Part shown: one piece after another, positions 46,993-55,780 of the stretch
Layout of the letters: every line of letters begins with the position of its first letter
Numbering within the stretch: the first letter of the stretch is position 1
IMG/VR virus record: IMGVR_UViG_3300044846_005309
Location: 55,784-119,783 of that record
Direction: 5' to 3' (one strand)
Source: a virus
Length of the DNA: 64,000 nt
Position numbers and translations under genes: made by a program
Notes under the pieces: generated by a model
The model's database searches: none
Seen by the model: only the letters and a program-made list of their open reading frames with translations
What the model was told of the DNA's origin: nothing

Positions 46993-48216
46993 CTATATTC
47001 CCCCTACAGTTACTTTATAAGTTGGATCTTCAACAAATTGGAAAATATTACGAGCATTTTTTAAGAGTCCTTGCAAAGTAAATTGCACTCTATAAGCTTC
47101 AGGAATCATTTTTATATAAGGACTTACTGCTCCGTTTTCACTAACTTCTCCGGTATCTATATTAATTAAACGAGTAGTACCGACATTAGTAATACTAAAA
47201 GACTGAACATAGCATATAGGCAATTGCTTATAACCAGTTACAGTTGCACTATATAAACACGGCGGGTCTAGCAAATTAATACCTTTTCTATTTGCTAAGT
47301 TTTGATATGTAAGCAAATAACAAAATTCCCAATTGCGTCTAATATCTTTTACATCATGCGTGTTTAATAAATAAAAAGCTACTTCTATTTTATCAGAATC
47401 AGTACCTGTAAACGATTGAGGTACTTCTCTGATTACAAGACCGCCACCTAAAGATAAGGCTGCTGTTGTTGCTCCAGTGTAAAAGTCTTTTAACCCTGAA
47501 ACAGCGTTACCACCATCTCCTCCTTTGCTCGGGGCAGCAGTAGGGCTACCTTTACCTTTCATTCCTTTAAACATTTCTGCTAAACCACCACCTGCTTTTA
47601 TAATACTGTCTTTAAGGGCAGTAGACTCTCCCCACGAGTTATTAGGAGAAGCCATATTAGACGCGTTTAAGTAAGGCAAATTATAAGTCCAACCGGTTGG
47701 ATCTAAAGCGTAAAGGCCGGTATATGGTTTGAGACCGCTTTGTTCATCCGCACCGGAAACTAAATCTTGTTGAGCCGCTCTATTTAAAGCTTCTTCATTT
47801 GCTTTTGCGGCTGTTTCATTTGCTTCCTGTCCTAAACCCCCAAAAAGTGTTTTTAGAGAAGCTAATACTGCTTCTCCGGACTGTTGTATAGCTGTACCTG
47901 TTCTTTGTATATTAGGTACAAATTCTTGTTTTATTACGTTTAAATTATCTGCCTCGCCCCTTAACATATATAGAAAACCTGATACTTCGCTTGAAAGTGC
48001 AAGTTTATATTCTGTTAGCTGCAACATTGGCACTATCTCTCTCGCGACAGGCTGCGAAAGAGTCCAGCGATATGCTCTATGCACATCTACTAATCCAGGT
48101 ATACCTCTACTAAAGTGCGTACTATCCTCATTTTGAGGGACACTAATGTTTGGCACTAGTTTAGGGGCACCTAGTTTTTGGAATTCTTTTTTATAAAGAT
48201 TTGCTTCGTATGCCAT
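46993..48216 (-). CDS. Baseplate/tail-tube-cap protein
   Basis: 407 aa. Begins LYKKEFQKLGAPKLVPNIS. A flexible Gly/Ala-rich middle (GGLAEMFKGMKGKGSPTAAPSKGGDGG) separates it from a structured end including MIPEAYRVQFTLQGLLKNARNIF. The size and position before the tape measure suit T4 gp48/gp54-type proteins that start the tube, but this is based mainly on context. Confidence 0.55.
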   Translation of the reverse strand: MAYEANLYKKEFQKLGAPKLVPNISVPQNEDSTHFSRGIPGLVDVHRAYRWTLSQPVAREIVPMLQLTEYKLALSSEVSGFLYMLRGEADNLNVIKQEFVPNIQRTGTAIQQSGEAVLASLKTLFGGLGQEANETAAKANEEALNRAAQQDLVSGADEQSGLKPYTGLYALDPTGWTYNLPYLNASNMASPNNSWGESTALKDSIIKAGGGLAEMFKGMKGKGSPTAAPSKGGDGGNAVSGLKDFYTGATTAALSLGGGLVIREVPQSFTGTDSDKIEVAFYLLNTHDVKDIRRNWEFCYLLTYQNLANRKGINLLDPPCLYSATVTGYKQLPICYVQSFSITNVGTTRLINIDTGEVSENGAVSPYIKMIPEAYRVQFTLQGLLKNARNIFQFVEDPTYKVTVGGI

Positions 48217-51209
48217 TAAATTAGTCCTCTAGAATAAATTAATTTATGTCTATACTTATTACGCTCTATATACGGTATATCTCTTTCAGAGCTATTTTGA
48301 AATATATTAGTAGTAGTTGAGCCGCCAGTAATTGTATTCACACCAGCAACAGTGGAATTATCAATAACTTGAGATTGATTGTTATTATTTTTCAAAGTTT
48401 CTATTAAAATTTCAATTTTTTCTACTAGTTCTGAGCCGGGCATACCAGGTAGCTTTGAGAGCGGAGATTCAAGTGGCAGCTTAGATTTAGTATCAGGCTT
48501 TAAAGGTATTACCGCTTCAGTGCCGTGTAAGGTCATATCATAACCTTCTTCTGGACCTGAATACACCCCACCGAAACGAGCTTTTGTAGATGGGATAGAA
48601 GTTTCTACTTCTTCGTAAATGTTAAAAGGATTGTTTTTATACTGTAATTTTTCTGTTGTTTCTTTGGTAAAAGCTATAGCTTGACGCTGAGCGCTTTTAT
48701 CTTTTCCCATAATTCTATCCCCTGCAGTTACGTAATTATTCCAAAGAGTTTGTTTCATGTCTTCACTTAACTCTTTACGAGCTTTTATTTGTTTTTCGAA
48801 CCATTTTAAATTGTTATTTAATTCAGCCCAAAGTTTTGGCTCAAAGCGGTCTTTGTTATCTTCTTGAAGATAATCTTCTTTTAACTGGGTTAATATTTTT
48901 ACCACATCTTTTGACGGCTGTTTTTGTTTAGAATTTTTTGGCTGTATTGTTTGTTTTGCTGTACTGATTTGATCTGGGGTTAAGTCTCCTACTTTTTTAC
49001 CGCTTTCAGTATTGCCAGTTTCGTTAGAATTTGAATTTAAAGGTACAATGGCTTCAGTACCGTGCATTTCTACAAGGTACCCGTCTTTTGAACCAGAAAA
49101 TACACCGCCTGTCTTGCCTTTAGGTATTTTATTTTGCACCGGGTCAGTGTTCATAAACCCAGGCATGTCTGCAGTAGGTTCATTAGCCTTAACCGGTATC
49201 TCATTACCTGGCAGTTCTTTTGATGAGTAACGACGAGCCCATTCATCATTTTGTTTTTGAGCAGAGATATAACCTAACGGAGAATTAATTTTTGGTTTAA
49301 TTTTCCATGTTTTTACATCGTTGCGTTTATATTGCTTTGCCCACGCTCGCATAGCTACATCATTAGAAGAGCTTTTAATTTGGGAAAAAACAGACGTTGA
49401 TTTTGCTGCTGTTGAATCTTCTGCTTCAGGCTCAATACCTGCAGGTTGTAGCCAATCTGGTTCTGTCTTAGCAGCAGACGGAAGTGCCTGTTCTGGGGAA
49501 GAAGCTGTTGAAGACTGAGCTGGGCCTGGAGCATTAACAGACGGCCTTGCAACGGCTGCAGCCGCTGCTCGAGTTTGAGGTGCACTTACAGCTGGAGCGA
49601 CTGGCGGTCTTGATGCTGCGGCCGCCGCTGCTCGAGTTTGAGGTGCACTTACAGCTGGAGCGACTGGCGGTCTTGATGCTGCGGCCGCCGCCGCTCGAGT
49701 TTGTGGTTGAGCTGCAGCTGGTGCTGGAGCGGTTGGTGCTACAGGAGTTGCAGGTGTTGCATCTGATTGACCTCCGCTTTCACTATCTAACCCTAAAAAT
49801 TTTGAAACTTTATCTATGATAAAATCTGGAACGAAAGGCAATTTTTTAAGAAAATTTAAAGTACCTTTCATTAAGTCTTTAAACTTGTCAGAGAGATATT
49901 TGGTTAAGCGGGATAGTAAACTACCTCCAGAGCTTTTAGGTACATCTATAGCTTTTGCGGGGTCTTCTTTACCGCCTTCTTCCCCGCCAAACATGTCTAT
50001 AACTAAACCTACACCACTTGCAAGTAATGATACTACTGTGCCTGCGCCCGGGAAGAAACCAGCAACTCCAGCAACTGTATCTAATAGCCCTTTAAATATA
50101 TTACCTGATTTAAAATTTGTAAATGCGCTAGCAAAAGAAAACAAACTACCTATTACCGGTAAGAATTTTAATTTAGATAAAACTTTAGGCGCAAACTTTA
50201 CTACTGCTTGAGTTAAAATTGATAATATACTTCCTTCTTTAGTTGCTTCTCCTTTTTTAGAGTCTTCAGTTTGCCCGGTTAAATCTCTTGCTGCGTTAAG
50301 AAAACCTAAACCAATAGATATAGCGGTACCAATTCCAGGCACTAAAGTTGCAACTCCTGATGCTAAATCTATTACCCCGCCTATAAAATCTCCTTCCTTT
50401 ATACGGCTGATTGCCGAACCAAAATCAATAATAGTACCTATTATCGGTAATCTTCTAGCTATAGGTTTTATGAATTTTATTAGAGATGGAAATAATTTAG
50501 CAGCTTCTAAAGCTAATTTTTTACCGAATATCATTGTACCGAGTTTACCAAACTCTTTCATAAGACCCTTAAAGGGTCCATCATTAAACCAACTACCTAC
50601 CGCTAAAGCTAAAGCAGCAGCTAAGCCACTTGCTAAGGGTAGTAGTTTTTTACCAAAAACACTTGAAAACAAACTACTTGCATCACTATCTCCACCACCG
50701 CCTTTTTGGGTAATTTCGTTTTTACCTTTCGCGCTTATACTAAGAGTTTCGAAAATCTTCTTTAAGTCATTTAAGACCTCTGGTTCTATTCTTTTAATTA
50801 TTACAGGCTGAGGTTTTATTTCTTTTAAAGCTTCTGCAGCTTCTTCCCCTGTAGTATCTTCTCGATCAGGTTCGTTTTTACTTTTTGCACTAGCACCAAG
50901 AGTAATAAGAGCTTTTCTTAATTCTTCATCGGTAATAATATTAGTACTATCCTTTTTAGATGTAGCTGTAGTTTTTTGCTGTTTTTTGACAAACTTTTCT
51001 ATTTTATCATGTATTTTAGATAAAAAGTCTGTTTGTAACTTATTCTCTTCTATTAAACTTTTTATCGTAGCTGTAAAATTAGCCGGTATTTGTATTTTAA
51101 CAGGTTTATCTGTTTTCTCTTTCGCTTCTTGTACAATATCAGCTAGATCCGATTTCTTAGCGGTTTTTTTCGGTTTAGGGGTATTTTCAGGAACTGCATC
51201 CTCAGCCAT
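48216..51209 (-). CDS. Tail tape measure protein
   Basis: 997 aa. A charged, coiled-coil N-terminus is followed by hydrophobic helical repeats (two GxxxxLASGVATLVPGIGTAIS / LLDTVAGVAGFFPGAGTVVS units, residues 260-420). Then comes a Pro/Ala linker with three near-identical QTRAAAAAASRPPVAPAV units (60-nt DNA repeat, 49550-49710). Two GGV(F/Y)SG...EGY...LHGTEA(I/V)PL cassettes near residues 700 and 910 are typical of phage tape measures. It sets tail length and may form the ejection channel. Confidence 0.82.
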   Translation of the reverse strand: MAEDAVPENTPKPKKTAKKSDLADIVQEAKEKTDKPVKIQIPANFTATIKSLIEENKLQTDFLSKIHDKIEKFVKKQQKTTATSKKDSTNIITDEELRKALITLGASAKSKNEPDREDTTGEEAAEALKEIKPQPVIIKRIEPEVLNDLKKIFETLSISAKGKNEITQKGGGGDSDASSLFSSVFGKKLLPLASGLAAALALAVGSWFNDGPFKGLMKEFGKLGTMIFGKKLALEAAKLFPSLIKFIKPIARRLPIIGTIIDFGSAISRIKEGDFIGGVIDLASGVATLVPGIGTAISIGLGFLNAARDLTGQTEDSKKGEATKEGSILSILTQAVVKFAPKVLSKLKFLPVIGSLFSFASAFTNFKSGNIFKGLLDTVAGVAGFFPGAGTVVSLLASGVGLVIDMFGGEEGGKEDPAKAIDVPKSSGGSLLSRLTKYLSDKFKDLMKGTLNFLKKLPFVPDFIIDKVSKFLGLDSESGGQSDATPATPVAPTAPAPAAAQPQTRAAAAAASRPPVAPAVSAPQTRAAAAAASRPPVAPAVSAPQTRAAAAAVARPSVNAPGPAQSSTASSPEQALPSAAKTEPDWLQPAGIEPEAEDSTAAKSTSVFSQIKSSSNDVAMRAWAKQYKRNDVKTWKIKPKINSPLGYISAQKQNDEWARRYSSKELPGNEIPVKANEPTADMPGFMNTDPVQNKIPKGKTGGVFSGSKDGYLVEMHGTEAIVPLNSNSNETGNTESGKKVGDLTPDQISTAKQTIQPKNSKQKQPSKDVVKILTQLKEDYLQEDNKDRFEPKLWAELNNNLKWFEKQIKARKELSEDMKQTLWNNYVTAGDRIMGKDKSAQRQAIAFTKETTEKLQYKNNPFNIYEEVETSIPSTKARFGGVYSGPEEGYDMTLHGTEAVIPLKPDTKSKLPLESPLSKLPGMPGSELVEKIEILIETLKNNNNQSQVIDNSTVAGVNTITGGSTTTNIFQNSSERDIPYIERNKYRHKLIYSRGLI
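49550..49710. repeat. Tandem 60-nt repeats in the tape measure linker
   Basis: Two consecutive 60-nt copies are nearly identical, and a third partial copy follows; each has a CTCGAG and a GCGGCCGC-like core. They encode QTRAAAAAASRPPVAPAVSAP. Locally GC-rich against an AT-rich background. Copy number probably varies between isolates. Confidence 0.85.
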
Positions 51210-51214
51210 ATTAA

Positions 51215-51221
51215 ATACTTA
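51215..51221 (-). promoter_or_regulatory. TAAGTAT late-promoter-like motif for the tape measure gene
   Basis: The reverse strand reads CCTAAGTATTTAATATG, 6 nt before the start codon at 51209. Confidence 0.45.
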
Positions 51222-51244
51222 GGTATGCAACGTAGCTTCAGGTA

Positions 51245-52030
51245 TTAACTTATCGAAAACATACTTGCATCTATAGTAATATCTACAGCTCTGACGGTAC
51301 CGTCTTTATCAATCCCTTCGAACCGCGTAACCTTGCGTTGCTGCTCAGCAACATCTTCAAGATAGGTTATTATACCACGTACAACAGAAGCAGGTAGTTT
51401 TTCTAGAACTTGATACTTTTTACCAAATGTAAGATTTTTATAGTTTATATCCTGAGGTTTGCCGTCTATAACAATACTTATTTCTTTAATAAATTTAGAA
51501 ACTTCCCCCATGAAAGCTTCTCCTAAAGATTCATTAATAGTAGTATCCTCTGTTCTTTTTTCCCTTAGTTCTCTTTCAAGTTGATATTGTTCGAATAGAG
51601 TAGGAGCTCCGACTTTAATAATAAAACTATCTAGCGTAAAAACGGTGCTTTCGGGTATATTTATTTGTAATGCTCTTTCTTTAAAAGTAGCCAAATTAAT
51701 TTTATACTCTACCCCGTCTAGTTCTGTGCTATATTCTGTTCCATAACCGTTAATACGGTACTGCAGTAAAATTGATAAACTATCGATAGTCGTAAGCTGA
51801 TTAAGAATTTCTTTCTCGGTACAATTTTCAGTAATAATACTATATGCTGCCGCTACAAAACGAGATTGAAAAATAGGATTATCTACCGCGGCTTTCAGTA
51901 TAAGCTTTTGCTGGCCTGTAGTTATACTTTTAAACTTTACTTCTCTTTTTAAACTAGGTACATATAAAGAAATAGTATTTTCTTTATTAATTGCATCTAA
52001 AACTGAAAATACGCTATTAATATCATTCAT
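51245..52030 (-). CDS. T4 gp26-like baseplate hub protein
   Basis: 261 aa: ISLYVPSLKREVKFKSITTGQQKLILKAA near the start, then FTLDSFIIKVGAPTLFEQYQLERELREK and a C-terminal IDGKPQDINYKNLTFGKKYQVLEKLP. The layout (strand pair, T..Q/E..L.KA, then helices) is that of the T4_baseplate family (gp26). The upstream gene shows the same architecture. Confidence 0.65.
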   Translation of the reverse strand: MNDINSVFSVLDAINKENTISLYVPSLKREVKFKSITTGQQKLILKAAVDNPIFQSRFVAAAYSIITENCTEKEILNQLTTIDSLSILLQYRINGYGTEYSTELDGVEYKINLATFKERALQINIPESTVFTLDSFIIKVGAPTLFEQYQLERELREKRTEDTTINESLGEAFMGEVSKFIKEISIVIDGKPQDINYKNLTFGKKYQVLEKLPASVVRGIITYLEDVAEQQRKVTRFEGIDKDGTVRAVDITIDASMFSIS

Positions 52031-52063
52031 AAAAACATTTAGATTTCAACCCCTGTTTGTCAA

Positions 52064-52984
52064 CTATCCGTTTAAATTAAACTGAGATTCGGTAAAGCTA
52101 CCTATAGTGCTTTTAGCAGGCATTTCACTATTAGATTGTTGGTTTTCTTGCAAGTATAAAGACCAGTATAAGTACAACTCCGCTGGTGCTAATTTATCTA
52201 AATAATCTCCTTGAAAGTTTAATTTTGAAATTAAATTGTAGTTAAGTTTATAAAAATTATTCAAATCATCAGTAAAGAGTAATTTATTAATATGCAAAAG
52301 AGTACGAATATCTGTTGAGAGTGGTATGTCGACTGCCGGGATCTTACTGAACGGAGATTCTATATAAAGCAATTTATTTCGAGTTAAAGTTAGTTCAGTA
52401 TCGTAAAGGTTTTTAATAATTTTATTGTTAATATCAGCTGGTAAATTTTCAATTAATTTGCAACGTTCTTCGAAATTAATCTCGTTAAATTTTAAAATCT
52501 TACCCTCAACATTTATTTGATCCACGCTTGATGCTAACTGGTATATATACAAATTTTCAATATTCTCAGTTAGAAAATACTTTTCGTCTCTTGCTTTTAC
52601 TATAGAATGGTTAACCTCTATATTCTTATAGGTTGTAGTGTTAGTATATTGTATTTCGCTAAGCTTATCAAAAATAGTATCGAGTTTAATTGTATACTGA
52701 AATTCTTTACTAGTTTCCTTACAAACGGCATTAACCTTTAAGTCCGGATTAATGCTTACTGCCCGGGCATTTACTAATAATATAAGCTTATCAATAATAT
52801 TAAGTCCTTCCTGAAGTATCCCAGGTACTATTTGTTCAACTACGTAGTTTGAATGTTGTATAAAAGAAGAACTGTCATTGTTATAAAGGGATTTAATTAA
52901 ATCTTTATAGTCTTTTGAGTTTATTTCTTTTGCCCAGACTAATTTATTAAATCCAGGTAATTTAACACTATAAGTAAATCCCAT
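52064..52984 (-). CDS. Second gp26/gp51-like baseplate hub protein
   Basis: 306 aa beginning YSVKLPGFNKLVWAKEINSKDYKDLIKSLYNND, which parallels the neighbour's opening. LKFNEINFEERCKLIENLPADINNKI also mirrors its late block. Probably a diverged duplicate. Preceded by TAAATAA, a likely late promoter variant. Confidence 0.55.
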   Translation of the reverse strand: MGFTYSVKLPGFNKLVWAKEINSKDYKDLIKSLYNNDSSSFIQHSNYVVEQIVPGILQEGLNIIDKLILLVNARAVSINPDLKVNAVCKETSKEFQYTIKLDTIFDKLSEIQYTNTTTYKNIEVNHSIVKARDEKYFLTENIENLYIYQLASSVDQINVEGKILKFNEINFEERCKLIENLPADINNKIIKNLYDTELTLTRNKLLYIESPFSKIPAVDIPLSTDIRTLLHINKLLFTDDLNNFYKLNYNLISKLNFQGDYLDKLAPAELYLYWSLYLQENQQSNSEMPAKSTIGSFTESQFNLNG

Positions 52985-53040
52985 TTAATTTATTTATTAC
53001 CAAATAAAAAAACCTCTACTATCCGATAGACTGTCTTATA

Positions 53041-53742
53041 TTAAAGCGACTTAATTGTATAGTAATTATACGCCCATTCAGTAGCTACGGTTTTAGTATC
53101 AGCCCGTCCCCATGTAAGGGTTTCTGCGTCAAAAGAAGTAGGGGCGCAATCAAAAAAAGTATATACTTTACGCAAAATTTCTCTTTTGTTAGCGCGACTG
53201 TTATACATCGCAACAGTTATATTAGTTTTAATATTATAATTTGAATTTTGATTACGGGCAAATAACCCATAATGGGAAACAGCAACAACCCATGGTCTTA
53301 AAACTGTATCAATAAAAGAGTCAGTTGTTTCTAAAAAAGTTACACGAAGCGGTCCTTTACTCGCACGAGCTGTACTTACTACCCCAGACATTATACCGCC
53401 TGCTAGGTCTCCAAACTCTTCCGCAAGCCCCACTCTTTTAGAGCCAAGAGATTCATTAGGTAAAGTAATTCCATTAGCAAAAAAACATTTCTTATTGTAG
53501 GTTTGTCCTTCTAATTGCCCTGTTAGTTTTGCACCTGTGTTAGTTATTGTCCATTTATTAGGCTCAAATTGAGAAATTTGTTCATCGGTAAATGCCTTTA
53601 AACCGTTAGGAAATGAATCAATTGAGATTATAAAATTTGAATTTACCGGTATGCTAGTACTTGGATCAGACAAAAATTGCTGAAATAGGGACAAATCAGA
53701 CTCAGGAGAATCTGGATTGGCTTTAGGTCCGAGTATTTGCAT
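53041..53742 (-). CDS. Tail tube-fold protein
   Basis: 233 aa. It shares late blocks with the tube proteins downstream (GPLRVTFLETTDSFIDTVLRPW, KTNITVAMYNSRANKREILRKVYTFFDCAPTSFDAE, then WAYNYY). T4 has several tube-like proteins (gp19, gp48, gp54). Could be a tube initiator or terminator. Confidence 0.6.
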   Translation of the reverse strand: MQILGPKANPDSPESDLSLFQQFLSDPSTSIPVNSNFIISIDSFPNGLKAFTDEQISQFEPNKWTITNTGAKLTGQLEGQTYNKKCFFANGITLPNESLGSKRVGLAEEFGDLAGGIMSGVVSTARASKGPLRVTFLETTDSFIDTVLRPWVVAVSHYGLFARNQNSNYNIKTNITVAMYNSRANKREILRKVYTFFDCAPTSFDAETLTWGRADTKTVATEWAYNYYTIKSL

Positions 53743-53773
53743 ATATTTGTATTAATCTTTTTAAAACTAGTTT

Positions 53774-54544
53774 TTAAGGCCCACGGCCACGTAAATTTGC
53801 TAATTCGTTTAACGATTCGCTAAGTTGCTCTACAGCATTTAAAATTGGCTGAGTTCTAGCTATTTCTCGCTCTATACGTTGTCTAGCTCTACCCTGCAAA
53901 TCATCTAGTACTTTATCTCCTGTACTCTCCTCAGGAAGCCCTTCTACCCCTTGGGTTAATTCTCGAGTGCTTGTTAGTCCACGTGCTACGCCTACACCAT
54001 TACCTACTTTTTCTGAAACCCAATATTGATAAGCTATATTGGCTGTTACGTCTTGTACTGCCCCGGATCCTGTCATATTAAAGTTTATAGGTCCGACGTT
54101 TGTCACGAAACAACCTAATAAATTATAAGTTATTATTGGGTTTAATTTGTCGTCGAGTAAAGCTAGAGTAATTTTATATTTTTGTAAATCTCGAGGCCTT
54201 AAAAACCCTGCAGATGTTTCTTGATCGAAAGTGTCCTCCATGGACTTTTCAAAAAGTTTTCTAAGATTATAATCTTGCGAACAATAAAAAGTCGCGGTCC
54301 AATTACTAGAACTATCGAACATTACATCTCCGGGTATATTAAAATTTAACCCCATAAAAGCAGCATTTTGCACGGCAATACTCTTACCGGGCAACGTTGC
54401 AGTTTTAAGAAATACTAAATCCTTTTCTTCAATTTGATCTATACCGTTTACAATAAAACTTATTATTCTCAATTGATAATCTCTTGCAAAATTACGGGTA
54501 CTGGCTTGCTGGTAAAAGTCTTGTATTGTCTGATTAATTGCCAT
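53774..54544 (-). CDS. Tail tube protein (gp19-like) 1
   Basis: 256 aa: IQDFYQQASTRNFARDYQLRI opening, LPGKSIAVQNAAFMGLNFNIPG, WTATFYCSQDYNLRKLFEK and YNLLGCFVTNVGPINF, the gp19-type pattern also found in the next two genes. It has an extra C-terminal extension of about 70 residues (RELTQGVEGLPEESTGD..., coiled-coil end) that the shorter copies lack. Confidence 0.78.
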   Translation of the reverse strand: MAINQTIQDFYQQASTRNFARDYQLRIISFIVNGIDQIEEKDLVFLKTATLPGKSIAVQNAAFMGLNFNIPGDVMFDSSSNWTATFYCSQDYNLRKLFEKSMEDTFDQETSAGFLRPRDLQKYKITLALLDDKLNPIITYNLLGCFVTNVGPINFNMTGSGAVQDVTANIAYQYWVSEKVGNGVGVARGLTSTRELTQGVEGLPEESTGDKVLDDLQGRARQRIEREIARTQPILNAVEQLSESLNELANLRGRGP

Positions 54545-54566
54545 GTTCTATAATACTTATTAACGA

Positions 54567-55100
54567 TTATATTGTATTGTCTGAAATAACGTATTGAAAG
54601 GCTAGATTGACAGAGCAGGTTGCTAATTCGCCCCCGTTTCCGACTGAAAAACCCATAGAGCCAATTCCAACAGGGTAACATCCAACTAATTTGTAATTTC
54701 TTATTTCTTTTAAATAACTATCAAGCAATACAAATTCTATATCTGATAGAGAAGTAGTATTAATATGTTTATGCTCGTCAAATGTTTGACGACTCCAAGA
54801 TTCTAATATATCTCTTAAAACAAATTGAGAATCACAATAAAACGTTACTGACCAGCTAGTACTCTCAGGGTAACTAGAAGTCATAGGTACGTTAAAATCA
54901 AATGCCTTAAAACTTACTGAAGAGTAAGAAATATTACGGGAAGGTATAGTACCGCCTTGAGCGTATATTAATAAGTCACTATTATTTTCATTAAATACCC
55001 CGGTAATGTTTTTTATACGAAAAGTATTAGTACGAGCAAAACTACGTGTTACTGCCGTCTGGTAAAAATCTTTTATTCCGTATCCTTGGGGTGGGGCCAT
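54567..55100 (-). CDS. Tail tube protein (gp19-like) 2
   Basis: 177 aa: IKDFYQTAVTRSFARTNTFRI, IPSRNISYSSVSFKAFDFNVPM, WSVTFYCDSQFVLRDILE and YKLVGCYPVGIGSMGFSVGNGG, AFQYV. T4 gp19 is 163 aa. TAAGTAT precedes the ATG. Confidence 0.8.
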   Translation of the reverse strand: MAPPQGYGIKDFYQTAVTRSFARTNTFRIKNITGVFNENNSDLLIYAQGGTIPSRNISYSSVSFKAFDFNVPMTSSYPESTSWSVTFYCDSQFVLRDILESWSRQTFDEHKHINTTSLSDIEFVLLDSYLKEIRNYKLVGCYPVGIGSMGFSVGNGGELATCSVNLAFQYVISDNTI

Positions 55101-55127
55101 TTAATATACTTAATACTTGAACAATAA

Positions 55128-55154
55128 AAAAGCCTCACTTTCGCGAGGCTTTTG
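55128..55154 (-). terminator. Intrinsic terminator upstream of the second tube gene
   Basis: An inverted repeat AAAAGCCTC/GAGGCTTTT flanks a short loop (ACTTTCGC), with T/A tracts on both sides, in the gap between two tube genes. It would end transcripts from the sheath and first tube genes. Confidence 0.75.
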
Positions 55155-55186
55155 TTGCAAACTATAATTTAAAGCACTACAGACTA

Positions 55187-55759
55187 TTAAAGCTGTATTC
55201 CAATATTAACCTGAAGAGACGACTGTGTTACGAAGTTAACGTGTCTCCAGTAATGGTAAGCTAACGTTGCAGAGAAGGTAGTAGGAGCCCCTGCACCGGT
55301 GGCGTCATAACCTTCAATAGCACCTAAGCCTACAATATAAACACCAAATAGTCTATAAACGTTGACTACATTTTGTTTATCATCAAGCTGCTCTAGTTGA
55401 ATAACTTTATCAGTACCACGTGTGTAAAGATCGCCTGTACTGGTTGCGTCATCAAACACTCCGTTAATTTGCCAATTTTCTAATTTACTGCGAATAATGC
55501 CTCTTAAGTCATTACGGAACGTGACGCTCCAACTTTCAGACCCCGGGTACGTAACAGTACCAGGGGTGTTGAAGTTTAGACCCATATAAGGCACGGCTTG
55601 ATTGGTGATCTGACGGTTCGGAAGCTGTTTTGTAGTTATATATACAAAATCATTTTCGTTGAACGTGTCTTCTCCTATAGAGGTAACACGCATCATAAAG
55701 TCACGTGAAAAACCTCTGGTCTGTGCTACTCTGTAGAAATCTTGAATTGTTTGTGACAT
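55187..55759 (-). CDS. Tail tube protein (gp19-like) 3, likely major tube
   Basis: 190 aa: SQTIQDFYRVAQTRGFSRDFMMRV, LPNRQITNQAVPYMGLNFNTPG, WSVTFRNDLRGIIRSKLE, VYRLFGVYIVGLGAIEGYDATGAGAPTTFSATLAYHYW. It directly follows the sheath gene as gp19 follows gp18 in T4. It has its own promoter motif (TAAGTAT, complement of 55769-55775) and is followed by a terminator, which suggests high expression. Confidence 0.85.
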   Translation of the reverse strand: MSQTIQDFYRVAQTRGFSRDFMMRVTSIGEDTFNENDFVYITTKQLPNRQITNQAVPYMGLNFNTPGTVTYPGSESWSVTFRNDLRGIIRSKLENWQINGVFDDATSTGDLYTRGTDKVIQLEQLDDKQNVVNVYRLFGVYIVGLGAIEGYDATGAGAPTTFSATLAYHYWRHVNFVTQSSLQVNIGIQL

Positions 55760-55768
55760 ATTGTTTAA

Positions 55769-55775
55769 ATACTTA
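55769..55775 (-). promoter_or_regulatory. TAAGTAT late-promoter-like motif for a tube gene
   Basis: The reverse strand reads CCTAAGTATTTAAAC, 10 nt before the ATG at 55759, in the gap after the sheath gene. The same CCTAAGTATTTA core precedes the tape measure gene. Confidence 0.5.
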
Positions 55776-55780
55776 GGTTA

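Noticed and set aside
49550-49710. Repeats in the tape measure region as CRISPR or mobile element
   Set aside because: They are contiguous, in frame and encode a Pro/Ala linker.
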